Origin: Archilochus colubris
Taxonomy: Eukaryota > Chordata > Aves > Apodiformes > Trochilidae
NCBI GenBank assembly: GCA_023079485.1
Contig: CM041086.1
Span: 18,236,401-18,300,400 of the forward strand
Length of the DNA stretch: 64,000 bases
Direction: 5' to 3'
The position numbers were made by a program, and so were the translations under genes. The notes below the pieces were generated by a model. That model ran no database searches. It saw only the letters and a list, made by a program, of their open reading frames with translations, and was not told the origin of the DNA. Shown piece by piece: positions 1 through 10,019 of this stretch (positions are counted from its first letter, which is position 1; the number at the start of each line of letters is the position of its first letter).

Positions 1-458
<458 letters not shown>

Positions 459-823
459 AAACCTCCTCTCCCGGCCTCACCGGTGCCACCAGCAGCTTCT
501 CTGTAGCCCAAGCACAGGCTCTTTTCTAGCTGGACCATAAATCTTGATGATTGCAGATGCACTGTGTTTGTAAAGGAGAAAAAACAAACAAACAAGCAAA
601 CAAAAACCAACAAAAAACCCCACATTCTTCTGGTTAAAGGTTTTTAACTGGCAGAATCACTCTTTTTGGGGGGACAGTTTTGATTTCCAAGCCACCTCCT
701 TGGGTTGTTTTTTGGTTTTTTTTTCCTCTAACCATTTTTTCTAAGGAGAACTCCCACCAGGATTCACACTTGACCCATCTCCCCTCCCCAGTTTTCTATA
801 TGTCACGACAGAGGTTTACAGCT

Positions 824-829
824 AATAAA
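824..829 (+). terminator. SLC16A2: Proximal poly(A) signal, SLC16A2
   Basis: AATAAA about 370 bases after the stop codon, followed by a T-rich run (GCCTTTTTTA). It would give a short 3' UTR. A second AATAAA lies at 982-987. Whether either is used cannot be seen from sequence. Confidence 0.4.
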
Positions 830-1966
830 TGCCTTTTTTACAGCAGGTCACAGAGGGAGCTTGTTGGACCTTCCACCTGTCTATCCTTCTCCTCCAGTGT
901 CACTCAGACAACCTCCCCAGCCAGCACCAGAGGTTGGGACCCAGATGGAGGAATCACTGCTTTGGTCCAATGCACAAACCAAATAAATGGTCGGCGAGTC
1001 CCACTTTAATCTTCTCCTCCTCCTTTTCCACTGCTCTCCCATGCACCCAAGGAGCTGCAGCTGGGATGATGGGGAGCTCGCTGCCACCCTCATCAAATGG
1101 AGCCACGTGGGAGCACCCCTTTTCCTCCAAAATATGCCTTAAAAAAACAAGTGGACAAGAGCAGCGGGTCCTTCAGCCACTTTCTGCCTCTGTTTTCTTG
1201 CCCAGTGACTCATAATTGGGCTTTTGAGGGGCAGAAGAGAGGGGCAGCTCTGGTTCTGTAAGGTGAAACCCACGGGCAAGGCTTTGAAATGGGATTTTTC
1301 AGAGGTATTGAGGTCTGGTAGGGTCAGGACATCGTGTCATGGAGCCATCCATGTGTCATGGATCCATCCAACGTGTCCTGGATCCTGTTGGGTGCCAGGA
1401 GGCGGTTTCCCTGCACCCAAAGGGTGTGGAGATGCACAAGGTGCCACCATTTTTTTTTAATGTTTTTTTGGGGGGGCGTTGGGAGGGAGGGAGGAAGCAG
1501 TTGTGTATTTTGCAGCAATAATCACCAGTCAGTATTGGAGGGGGGAGCCTGGGGTTTCCAAAGGGTTTTTAGGCCATGGTAGCATTGAAGTCCTAGGCCA
1601 GGTGTTGCCGTGGAGAGGATGGGATGGGATTGGTGAAATTCCCAGTGGGAGAGGGCTCAAGGAGCTGGTTCAGTCCATGAGCTCAACCTTGCTTGAGAAG
1701 TTTATCAGTGCATCACTAATGAGCCTGGCACGGAGCAAGGGAAGTCCTGTCCTGGTCCTAGTGTGAACTGCTGGGACCAGGGTATTATTTTCAGGGAATA
1801 ATAACCCAGGAGAGTGTAAGAAACAAAGCTCCCCATGATCCTGGCTGCAAAACCATCCTTTGTTGGATTTGCATTTTATTTTACCAGCCATTAAAAAATC
1901 AAAACAAAACAAAACAAAGAGAAGCCTCCAAAGGGGACGTGTGCTGTGGGACTCATCCTCCCACGG

Positions 1967-2145
1967 GAATCAATCATCATCCTGTGGGAATCAATCATCA
2001 TCCCGTGGGAACCAATAATCATCCCGTGGGAATTGCCATCCCATGGGAATCCTCATCTCATGGGAGTCATCATCTCATGGAATTGTCATCCCATGGGAAT
2101 CATCATCTCATGGGAATCCTTATCCCATGGCAATCATCCCATGGT
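1967..2145. repeat. Minisatellite with palindromic CCCATGGG core
   Basis: About ten imperfect units of roughly 17-20 bp, each built around ATCATCCC(A/G)TGGGAATC. Most units contain the palindrome CCCATGGG or CCCGTGGG. Units drift from the CCTGTGGG/CCCGTGGG type at the left to CCCATGGG/CTCATGGG at the right, which suggests directional expansion. Open frames through it are by-products of the repeat. Confidence 0.85.
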
Positions 2146-2695
2146 CACCGGGTGAGTGTGGGGGGTTTGGAACACCAAGACCAATCTTTGCTGGGGAAAC
2201 TGGGTTTCAGTGGTGGGCCCTCCCCCCGGGCAGTGGTGGGGGCTTTGTATATAGGCTCAGGATCCTGCATGTCCCTCTTTTCCTGTTTTGAATCCACGTT
2301 GGCTAATGCATTGTGACGTCTTGTAGTCTTGTGGCCCTTCTGTCCTGTCCCCCCCCATCCCCCAGGACGAGCTGGAAAATTAACTGGTGTGTTGTGATGA
2401 GTCTGTTGGTGACTATAAAACAAGATGTCCCTTTGTCTCTTTCTTTGATGCGCTTTGCTGTGACTTATTCCCCTTCCCTGCCCCTCCTGCATCCTCTGCT
2501 ACAGCTCTGCTGCCCCATTGCTTGGTTGAAGAGGCCCCAGGAGGCAACAGGAGTTGAGTTGGAAGGGAGGGCATGCAGGCACCTGGGTGTTGGTGGGATC
2601 AGCCTAGGGCAGGGTGTTCAAGTGATGCTTTTCAGGCAGGAGCATTGGCAGTGGAGCAGCTCCAAAGCCACCTTGACAGCTGAAGGAGAGGAATA

Positions 2696-2800
2696 CAGAA
2701 TCCCAGATTAGTTTGAGTTGGAAGGGACCTTAAGGATCATCTCATTCCAAGCCCATGCCATGAGCAGGGACACCTCCCACCAGACCAGGTTGCTGGATAC
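2696..2800 (-). mobile_element. CR1 3'-end fragment
   Basis: The plus strand reads AGAATCCCAGATTAG...TTGGAAGGGACCTTAAGGATCATCT, then a CCAAGCCCATGCC and AGCAGGGACACCTCCCACCAG block. This is the reverse complement of the standard CR1 3' tail, so the element points to the minus strand, antisense to SLC16A2. It is short and diverged. Confidence 0.8.
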
Positions 2801-3671
2801 GTTGCATCGTAACTCCTTTGGGGAGTTTGGGGGCTTTTATTGACATCAGAGTTGGATGGAGTTCTTGAAATCATATTCTTCACCCTAACATCCCCAAAGA
2901 GGAGCTTAGGAGGTATTTTGAATCAAAAAGTAGCATCTTCAGACCAAGAAGAGGAACTTGTCTGGCCTGAGCTGCAGAGCAGAGCCCACCTATGAGTGCA
3001 CCCAGCTTGGGACAATGCTTCATGGCAGTCAAACCTCTCTGGCTCATAAGGTAATTGATGGTTGAAATCCCAAATTCCTGCAGATTTCCTCTTGCCTTAA
3101 ACTCTCCTGCAAGGGCTTTTACCCCAGGAGGAGCTGGAGTTCTGATGCTGAATGCTGGGAAGGCATCAGACCAGCCCTGAGCCAGATTCCACCGAAGGGA
3201 TGATGGTTCCCACCTCATTTTTGATCTTTGCTCTTCTTACCCACCCTCTGGGAGATTCTGAGTGATGAGTTACATTCGTTGGCCACCTTAATTTGGTGGA
3301 AAGAAGCCACCCCTCATCCCCTCCTGGATCAATGTCTGGTACCAGCCTCCCAAAACCACCCTGAGCATCTTGGATCCAAGTCCTGCTCTTGGTGAAGAAG
3401 AGGGCAGGTTCTGCAGCAGGAAAAGCACCAGCCATGAGAGCTTCACCTCGTCTGCAGACACAGGGAGGAGTGGGAAGGGCAAAGGTTGGTGTCTGCCAAA
3501 ATACAGGGGGATATTGTAGGGTCTGTCACCTGCTCTGTGTCTAGTTCATCACTTGGGTATTTGGCAGCTTGCAAGATTTTTGGGGGACTTGGGAGGTGTG
3601 AGAGGAGGGATTGAGTGACTGGAGTATCTGCAAAGAGGGAGAAAAAAGAGGTTTCTGAAACATCCTTTAAT

Positions 3672-3915
3672 CATAGAACTGGGTTGGGAGGGACCTCAAA
3701 GACCATCTGGTTCCAACCCCCTGCCTTAGACAGGGACACCTCCCACCAGGTTGCTCCATGCTCCATCCAACCTGTCCTTGAACCCTTCCAGGAATGGGGC
3801 AGCCCCAGCTTCCCTGGGCAGCCTGGGCCAGGGTCTCACCACCCTCCCAAGGAAGGTTGCCAGAAACTTCATCCTAAATCCCTTCCTGCTCCATCCCATC
3901 AGGACCCTGATGGCT
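3672..3915 (-). mobile_element. CR1 3'-end fragment
   Basis: Starts with ATCATAGAACTGGGTTGGGAGG and GACCTCAAAGACCATCTGG, then the CCTGCC...GACACCTCCCACCAGGTTGC and CAACCTGTCCTTGAACC blocks typical of the reverse complement of CR1 3' ends. 5'-truncated as usual for the family. It lies antisense in the inferred SLC16A2 3' UTR. Open frames across it are shadows. Confidence 0.9.
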
Positions 3916-4433
3916 CCAACACACCTGTGGCTTCCTCCAGGTGAGCAAGCCCTGACCAGGAGACCTTCACCAGCAAAACTCCCTTCTCCTCAGGTTTTTC
4001 ATTTAAAAAAAAAAACAAAAAAAAAAAACGCTTTTGAGTGCTAGGAGGGGAAGGTGAATCCCAACGCTCCGAGCTCAGCTGGTTTGGGGAGCTGAGGAGG
4101 CCACGGGAGGAGGCTGAGCCCCTCGGGGTGGGAAGGGGGTGGGAGGGAGCAGGAGCAGCCTGGGTGCCCGTGGCTTTCTGTGTGTGTACGGCGAGCTCGG
4201 GATGTGTCCCAGCAGCGCTCTGCTTGGGGCTTGGCTGGGGCTCCCTTTGTAAACCTTTAGCTTCAGGGTGTTCAAAAATGAGTTGGGTTTTCTTTCTTTT
4301 TTTTCTTTTTTTTTTTTTCCACCCCCTATTCTTTTAAACTGTTGAGGAGTTTGGCACCGGGTTTAACTCCTCTGGCTCCAGCTGAAGGATGGAATAGGGA
4401 CAGCCCAGCTGGAAGAAGGGCTCCTGGGTGGGT

Positions 4434-4512
4434 GGTGGTGGGTAGGTTTTTTTTTTTTTTGGTTGGTTTTGGGTTGGGTTTTTTTTTTTGTTTGTTTTTG
4501 GTTTTTTTTCCT
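4434..4512. repeat. T/G-rich low-complexity tract
   Basis: Runs of T separated by GG, GGTT and TTTG, T/G-rich on the strand on which SLC16A2 is transcribed. A related T run is at 4283-4319. No coding content. Confidence 0.8.
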
Positions 4513-5436
4513 GGGAAGTGCTGTGATTCATGGCTTAGAGCTCATGGGAGTTGTGAAACAAAGCTGGAACCACTTGCAGGAGCTGCTTCATCGCAGCGTG
4601 CCCTGCCCTCAGGTCCTGCCACTGGGAAAGACCCAGTTCTAAGTCACACCAGAGCTGAAATTTAACTAATTCTGGCTCCTCTTTGGGCTGGGCTTGAGGT
4701 TCCCTACCATTTTCCTGCTGGGAGAAGGCCACGGACTCATTCCCACCCAAGCTTGAGGGGGTTTTGTGGTACCTTGGGGCTCGAACCCTCCAGTTTCAAG
4801 ATGCCTTGGCTCTGCCTCCCACCACCATGGGCTGTTGAGGAGCTTCATAAACTTCCAAGATGTAATTCCTGGGCTGGAGGAGCTGGGCAAGGACATTCCT
4901 GCAGTGGCCTAAGAGTGTTTGGCACAGTCTCTTGGTCTTGGTTTGTTGGTGCTGAGAGCAGTTTGCTGTGGGCAGTGGGATTTGATGCTTTGGATCTCAT
5001 CTACACTTGCTCAGATCACCCCACCCAGTTCAGGATCTCAGGTGGGTTCTTCACCCTGCCTGACATCTCCATCTTTGCCCATCCAGTCTGCAGAGCAACA
5101 ACCTGTGGCCAGGTCAACATGGGCCAAATCCTTGGGATGTGGTGGGAGATGGATCCAGCTGAGAACCTTGCAGGTCCCTCCATCCTTCACTGCAGGCCAT
5201 GCCCCACCTTCCACCTGCCTCTGCACCCAACAGAGGTTTGTTTGGGGGTTCCTTTGGTTATTTCAGCTTCAAGAAGTTTCATGCTGGCAGAGTCCACCTC
5301 TTCTTAGCCAAAAACAGGAACGGCTTTGGAAGCCCCAGCTCCTTTGCCAAGGCAAACCCTCTGTTGCTTCAGGAGGCCTTCCACCATGAAACCTCCCACC
5401 CAGGCAGCCCTTTGAGGGGCTTTTGTTTAAATCTCA

Positions 5437-5735
5437 GAATTCTAGGGGATGGAAGGGACCTCTGGAGATCATCTAGTCCAACCCCTCTGCCAGAGCAGGC
5501 TCACCCAGAGCTGGTTGCACAGGATGGCATCCGGGTGGGTTTTGAATGTCTCTGGAGAAGGAGACTTCACCACCTCTCTGGGCAGCCTCTTCCAGTGCTC
5601 TGCTGCCCTCAAGGTAAAGATATTCCTTCTCATGGTTAGATAGAGCTTCCTATGCTCAAGTTTGTGCCTGTTGCCTCCTGTAGCCCTCCTAACCTCTGGG
5701 GAGAACAATGTGACTGACAAATGCTCCTTCAACAC
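5437..5735 (-). mobile_element. CR1 3'-end fragment, different subfamily
   Basis: Reverse-oriented CR1 tail: AGAATTCTAGGGGATGGAAGG, GACCTCTGGAGATCATCTAGTCCAACCC, then GCCAGAGCAGGCTCACCCAGAGC and the ACTTCACCACCTCTCTGGGCAGCC block. The CTGGAGATCATCTAGTCCAACCCCTCTGCCAGAGCAGG wording differs from the copies at 2.7 and 3.7 kb, so it belongs to another CR1 subfamily. Antisense to SLC16A2. Confidence 0.9.
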
Positions 5736-6904
5736 TCCAGTGCTCTCTGCACAACGCAGGGATGGAGCTGGCACCATGGAGGGGCTCCACCAGCAAGCAG
5801 CAATCCACTTAAAGCCATTTTCCTTCTTTCTGAGAGCCTGAGGAAGGAAAAGAGATGTGGGGATGGGATGGAGCTGCCATCCCCTGCAGCTCCCCACAGG
5901 CTGGGGAGGTGAGGGAGGCTCTGGGTGTTTTATCAGCTTGGCACAGCAGGTCCTTGGACTTAGGTCCTGGTGACAGGGAGGTTATCACCCTGCACAACCC
6001 CCTTTTAGGCTGTTTGGGTAGTTGAATTTTATTTTTTTTTGCAACCTTTGCAACACCCTTGGTGCTCCACCTCCCAACCAAAGCTGAGTGCCCACCCCGA
6101 CCCTGCCTGGGTCCCTGCTGCTGCTGGGAGGGGAAAGACACCCAATCCCTCTTCTTTTCTGCAAAAACATGGCTTTGGGCAGGAGGTCTCATCCCTCCAA
6201 AGCTTTTCCTCTTTTGTTTCCTGGTAACACTCTCCCCAACCCTCACCCTCCATCACCTCCCACCAGCAGCCCTGACCCGGAGCCTTAGAGCCCAACCTTG
6301 GTGTCTGTTTTACTAAGAAGTAAATCTTCCAGTTTTGGGGGGGGGATTCCTCCTTTTTTTTTTATTTTTTGTGTACCCTTTCACTCAAGGCCTGCAAGCC
6401 GGGTTGTTTTAGGGAGCAGATTCTGGCCCTGATGCTGGGTCTGCTTGGGTTTATTTTTTTGGCACCTTCAATCCAAACCGTTTCGGTTTTCAAAGGCCAC
6501 GGAGGCTTCTCCAGGGCTGAGCTTTCCCAGAGGATCCTCTTTCAGCTCTTGGAACCTGCAGAAGCACGAAACAGGACTTGGTTTTCTTATTTTTTAGGGG
6601 GAAACGACCCTGTTCTCCCTCCTGCTGCCCCCAGAACCCAGGAGGGTGAAGCCAAATCTTTGCTTTCAGCTGTGGGGGTTTTGGAGCCAACCCCAGTGAA
6701 TGCAGTTTTGAGTCCTGCACCTCTGATGTGCTCAAGATGTGATTAAGACTCAAATAAGAACTGTGCAAGCATCCTGGAGAGCTCTGCAAACCCCCGTTTT
6801 TTGATTTATTTTCTTTTTCCCCCAAAAAAGTCCTGTGAGGTTCCTGGGGTTGCAAAGGGATTTGCTGCAGAAGTCAGAGCCTGGAGAGAAGAATTATTCC
6901 TGGG

Positions 6905-7000
6905 TTTGGTTTTTTTATTTGGTTGGGTTTCTCTGTTTGTTTGTTTGTTTGTTTGTGGGGGTTGTTTGGTTTGGTTTGGTTCTTTTTTTTTGTTCTTGTT
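6905..7000. repeat. (TTTG)n and (TTTGG)n low-complexity tract
   Basis: Consecutive GTTT repeats followed by GGTTT repeats and a poly-T run, in the distal part of the inferred SLC16A2 3' UTR. A pure A run with AAAG repeats follows at 7052-7080. Confidence 0.8.
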
Positions 7001-7188
7001 TTGTCATCTGCTCCTTGTAAGCATTTTATAATCCCTGAAACTTTTGTATCTTAAAAAAAAAAAAAAAGAAAGAAAGAAAGCAGCAGCAAACCTGTCCTGT
7101 ATATTGTTTTGTTTTGTAATGTTTTCTAAATGTTTTCTAATGTTTTCTAAATGTCACTTAAAAAAAAAAAAAACAACAAACTGTGTAG

Positions 7189-7194
7189 AATAAA
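7189..7194 (+). terminator. SLC16A2: Distal poly(A) signal, SLC16A2
   Basis: AATAAA in the context GTGTAGAATAAAACC, with a GT/CT-rich downstream element at about 7208-7232. This is the best formed cleavage signal on the plus strand after the SLC16A2 stop. Beyond it the sequence turns into simple repeats. Confidence 0.5.
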
Positions 7195-7486
7195 ACCTCT
7201 GTAAGAAGTTTGTGCCTGTGTCTCTCTCTGTGGCTGATGGTGGGTGCTGGGCCCCTGGATGCTGGAATATCAGAAGAAAAGGGGCTGGAAAGGTAGGAGC
7301 TTGAGATGGGAGTGATTTTCATTTCTTTTCTTATTTTTTAAAATACTTTTAATCATTTTTCTCAAGTCTTTCGTGCACCTTGAGGTCCTGGGAGAAGAGG
7401 TTCCTCCAACATAGAAGAAAGAAAGCTGGAGTCATGGAGAGAAGATTGGTGCCCTGGGTGAAGGATGGGCCTTGGCATCGAAAAAT

Positions 7487-7785
<299 letters not shown>

Positions 7786-7899
7786 TCCCCAAGAGCATCT
7801 CAGGGCCCAAACTGGAGGCAAAGATTCTCCTGGGTCTGCTTTTTGGGGGGGTCTTTGCTCCATGGGGGCTCTGGTAGCACCAGGGTTGGGGTTTATTTT

Positions 7900-8520
7900 A
7901 AGTAATAGTAATAATAAAAATAATAATAACAACAAAATAATTATATTACAGGATACATAGGATAGATAAGATATATGAGATATATATATATGATTTATGA
8001 AATCCCAGAATCATAGAAAGGTGTTGGAAGGGACCTTAAAGGATCATCTAGTCCACCCCCCCCTGTCAGAGCAGGATATATCAATAAATATATATGATAT
8101 ATTATACATTATATAATATGACACACTAATAACATAATTAGCACATACTATACATCATTTAATACACATTATAAAATATAACATGCAATATTTAACACAT
8201 TATAAGTTCTGTATTATAATAGTACAATACATATTATACGTTTTGTACTATGAAGTATATAATTATATATCATGTAGTATGCATTATATAATCATATATA
8301 CTGTATATTATTAAAAAGAAAATATTATCATTATCTGACAGTTAATAATTATTAATTGTGACACACACTACTTCATTATTATAACATATTGCACACTCAT
8401 AGCAACAAACCAAATTATTTTATATTATAACCTTTTATAACTATTCTAGTCAATTATAGTCATTACTAGTTAGGATACTGTGTTTCTTATTTTTATTGTT
8501 GTTATTATTATTACCATCAT
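7900..8520. repeat. AT-rich intergenic block
   Basis: About 600 bases of very AT-rich sequence (ATATAT, TATTATA, ACATTATA themes) with no gene. A short reverse CR1 tail interrupts it at 8001-8075. It may be a decayed AT microsatellite or a matrix-attachment-like region; the function is unknown. Confidence 0.7.
8001..8075 (-). mobile_element. CR1 3'-end fragment
   Basis: CCCAGAATCATAGAAAGGTG, then GGAAGGGACCTTAAAGGATC and ATCTAGTCCACC are the reverse complement of the last bases of a CR1. It is only about 75 bp long and sits inside the AT-rich block. Confidence 0.85.
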
Positions 8521-8716
8521 CTTCTTCCTTTTGGCAGGGCTCAGGGGCAGGGTGAGGCCTCCCAGGTATTTATTTATTTATTCCTGCTGGGCAGGGGGAA
8601 CAAATCTTTTTTGTCAATAGGAGCAGCTCAGGGAGGGCTGAGAGCAGGAAGGGGGTGGGTGGGGGGTGAGTGTTCAGCAATGAGGTTACCAGGGCTGGGA
8701 GAGAATGGAAATTGAA

Positions 8717-9569
8717 TCTGGGGGGAGTGTGGATCAGCTGGAAGGCAGGAGGGCTCTGCAGAGGGACCTGGACAGACTGGAGAGTTGGGATGATCCCAAT
8801 GGGATGAGGTTCAACATTCCAAGTGCCGGGTCCTGCACTTTGGCCACAACAACCCCATGGGGAGCTCCAGGCTGGGCACAGAGGGGCAGAAAGGGACCTG
8901 GGAGTCTGGATTGCCAGGAAGCTGAACATGAGCCAGCAGTGTGCCCAGGTGGCCAAGAAGGCCAATGGCATCCTGGGCTGGCTCAGGAACAGCGTGGCCA
9001 GCAGGTCCAGGGAAGGGATTCTGCCCCTGTGCTCAGCTCTGGTGAGGCCACAGCTCGAGTCCTGTGTCCAGTTCTGGGCCCCTCAGCTCAGGAAGGAGAT
9101 TGAGGTGCTGGAGCAGGTCCAGAGAAGAGCAAGGAGGCTGTGAAGGGATCCAGCACAATTCCTGTGAGGAAGGGCTGAGGGAGCTGGAGGTGTTGAGGCT
9201 GGAGAAGAGGAGGCTCAGGGGAGACCTCATCACTCTCTCCAACTCCCTGAAAGGAGGTTGGAGCCAGGGGGGGGTTGGGCTCTTTTCCCAGGCAACTCTC
9301 AGCAAGACAAGAGGGCAGGGTCTCAAGTTGTGCCAGGGGAGGTTTAGGTTGGAGATGAGAAAGAGTTTCTTTCTGGAGAGGGTGATCAGGCATTGGAATG
9401 GGCTGCCCAGGGAAGTAGTGGATTCTCCGTGTCTGGAGATCTTTCCAAAGAGCCTGGATGTGGCACTGAGTGCCATGGGCTGGGAACCACAGGGGGAGTG
9501 GATCAAGGGTTGGACTTGATGAGCTCTGAGGTCCCTTCCAACCCAGCCCATTCTGTGATTCTGTGATTT
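8717..9569 (+). mobile_element. Young CR1, 3' part (copy A)
   Basis: A 5'-truncated CR1 on the plus strand. It starts just downstream of the reverse-transcriptase catalytic region (GGGGGGAGTGTGGATCAGC), carries the C-terminal part of ORF2 and the 3' end, and finishes with the octamer-like tail ATTCTGTGATTCTGTGATT. Frames over this stretch ([18 protein letters not shown], and [20 protein letters not shown]) match CR1 ORF2 but are broken by stops and frame changes. It is nearly identical to copies at 33762-34352 and 46480-47335, including the variant GGGGGAGTGGATCAAGGGTT. Confidence 0.97.
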
Positions 9570-9875
9570 CTCTTCCCAACTTGCTGACTTCATTGCCATT
9601 ACATGAAAGCTGACATCATCTGCATTAGTTTTATATAGCTCAGGCTTGATTATTTTTTTTTCCCTTTTTTTTTTTTTTTTTAATTAAACGTGCAGCTCAG
9701 CCCTTTTTTCCAGGTGAGGCTCTTTACCCCAGAACATTATTTCACACAATTCCAAAGGGCTGAGAGCCCTGCAAGGAGGACTTTGTGCTGTGCTGCAGGA
9801 GCTGAAAGCTTTGGGTGACCACAGGGAGCCCTTTGTTGGCAGGGAACAAAATATTTAGAAAGCAACAGCAATGCC

Positions 9876-10017
9876 AACCTGATATTCCACTATTCCAATC
9901 TAACATCCCAGTATTCCAACCTGATATTCCACTATTCCAATCTAACATCCCAGTATTCCAACCTGATATTCCACTATTCCAATCTAACATCCCAGTATTC
10001 CAACCTGATATTCCAAC
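9876..10017. repeat. 42-bp minisatellite, about 3.4 copies
   Basis: A 42-bp unit (CCTGATATTCCACTATTCC followed by AATCTAACATCCCAGTATTCCAA) is repeated without visible mismatch about 3.4 times. Inside each unit are subunits ending in TATTCCAA. Because 42 is a multiple of three, both strands show false repeat peptides. Confidence 0.95.
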
Positions 10018-10019
10018 CA

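Larger units (their letters stand above)
459..7215 (+). other. SLC16A2: SLC16A2 3' UTR (probable extent)
   Basis: No other gene is visible between the SLC16A2 stop and about 7215. AATAAA hexamers lie at 824-829 and 982-987. A third at 7189-7194 is followed by a GT-rich stretch (TTTGTGCCTGTGTCTCTC), the usual layout of a real cleavage site, and the preceding 150 bases are AT-rich like a UTR end. I therefore infer a long 3' UTR of about 6.7 kb with shorter proximal forms. It contains CR1 tails at 2696-2800, 3672-3915 and 5437-5735, a minisatellite at 1967-2145 and T/G-rich tracts. The distal end is inference; RNA reads would decide it. Confidence 0.5.

Noticed and set aside
9581..9594. TTGCTGACTTCATT occurs here next to CR1 copy A and again at 33742-33755 next to copy B
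   Set aside because: A 14-base match is expected by chance several times in 64 kb, and it lies on opposite sides of the two CR1 copies, so it is not a shared target site.
8705..9599. Several frames of 100-190 codons on both strands
   Set aside because: They lie in CR1 copy A. The sense ones are decayed ORF2 pieces and the antisense ones are shadows.
9876..10017. Regular repeat that could suggest a CRISPR array
   Set aside because: Units abut without spacers, and the context is a vertebrate genome. It is a minisatellite.
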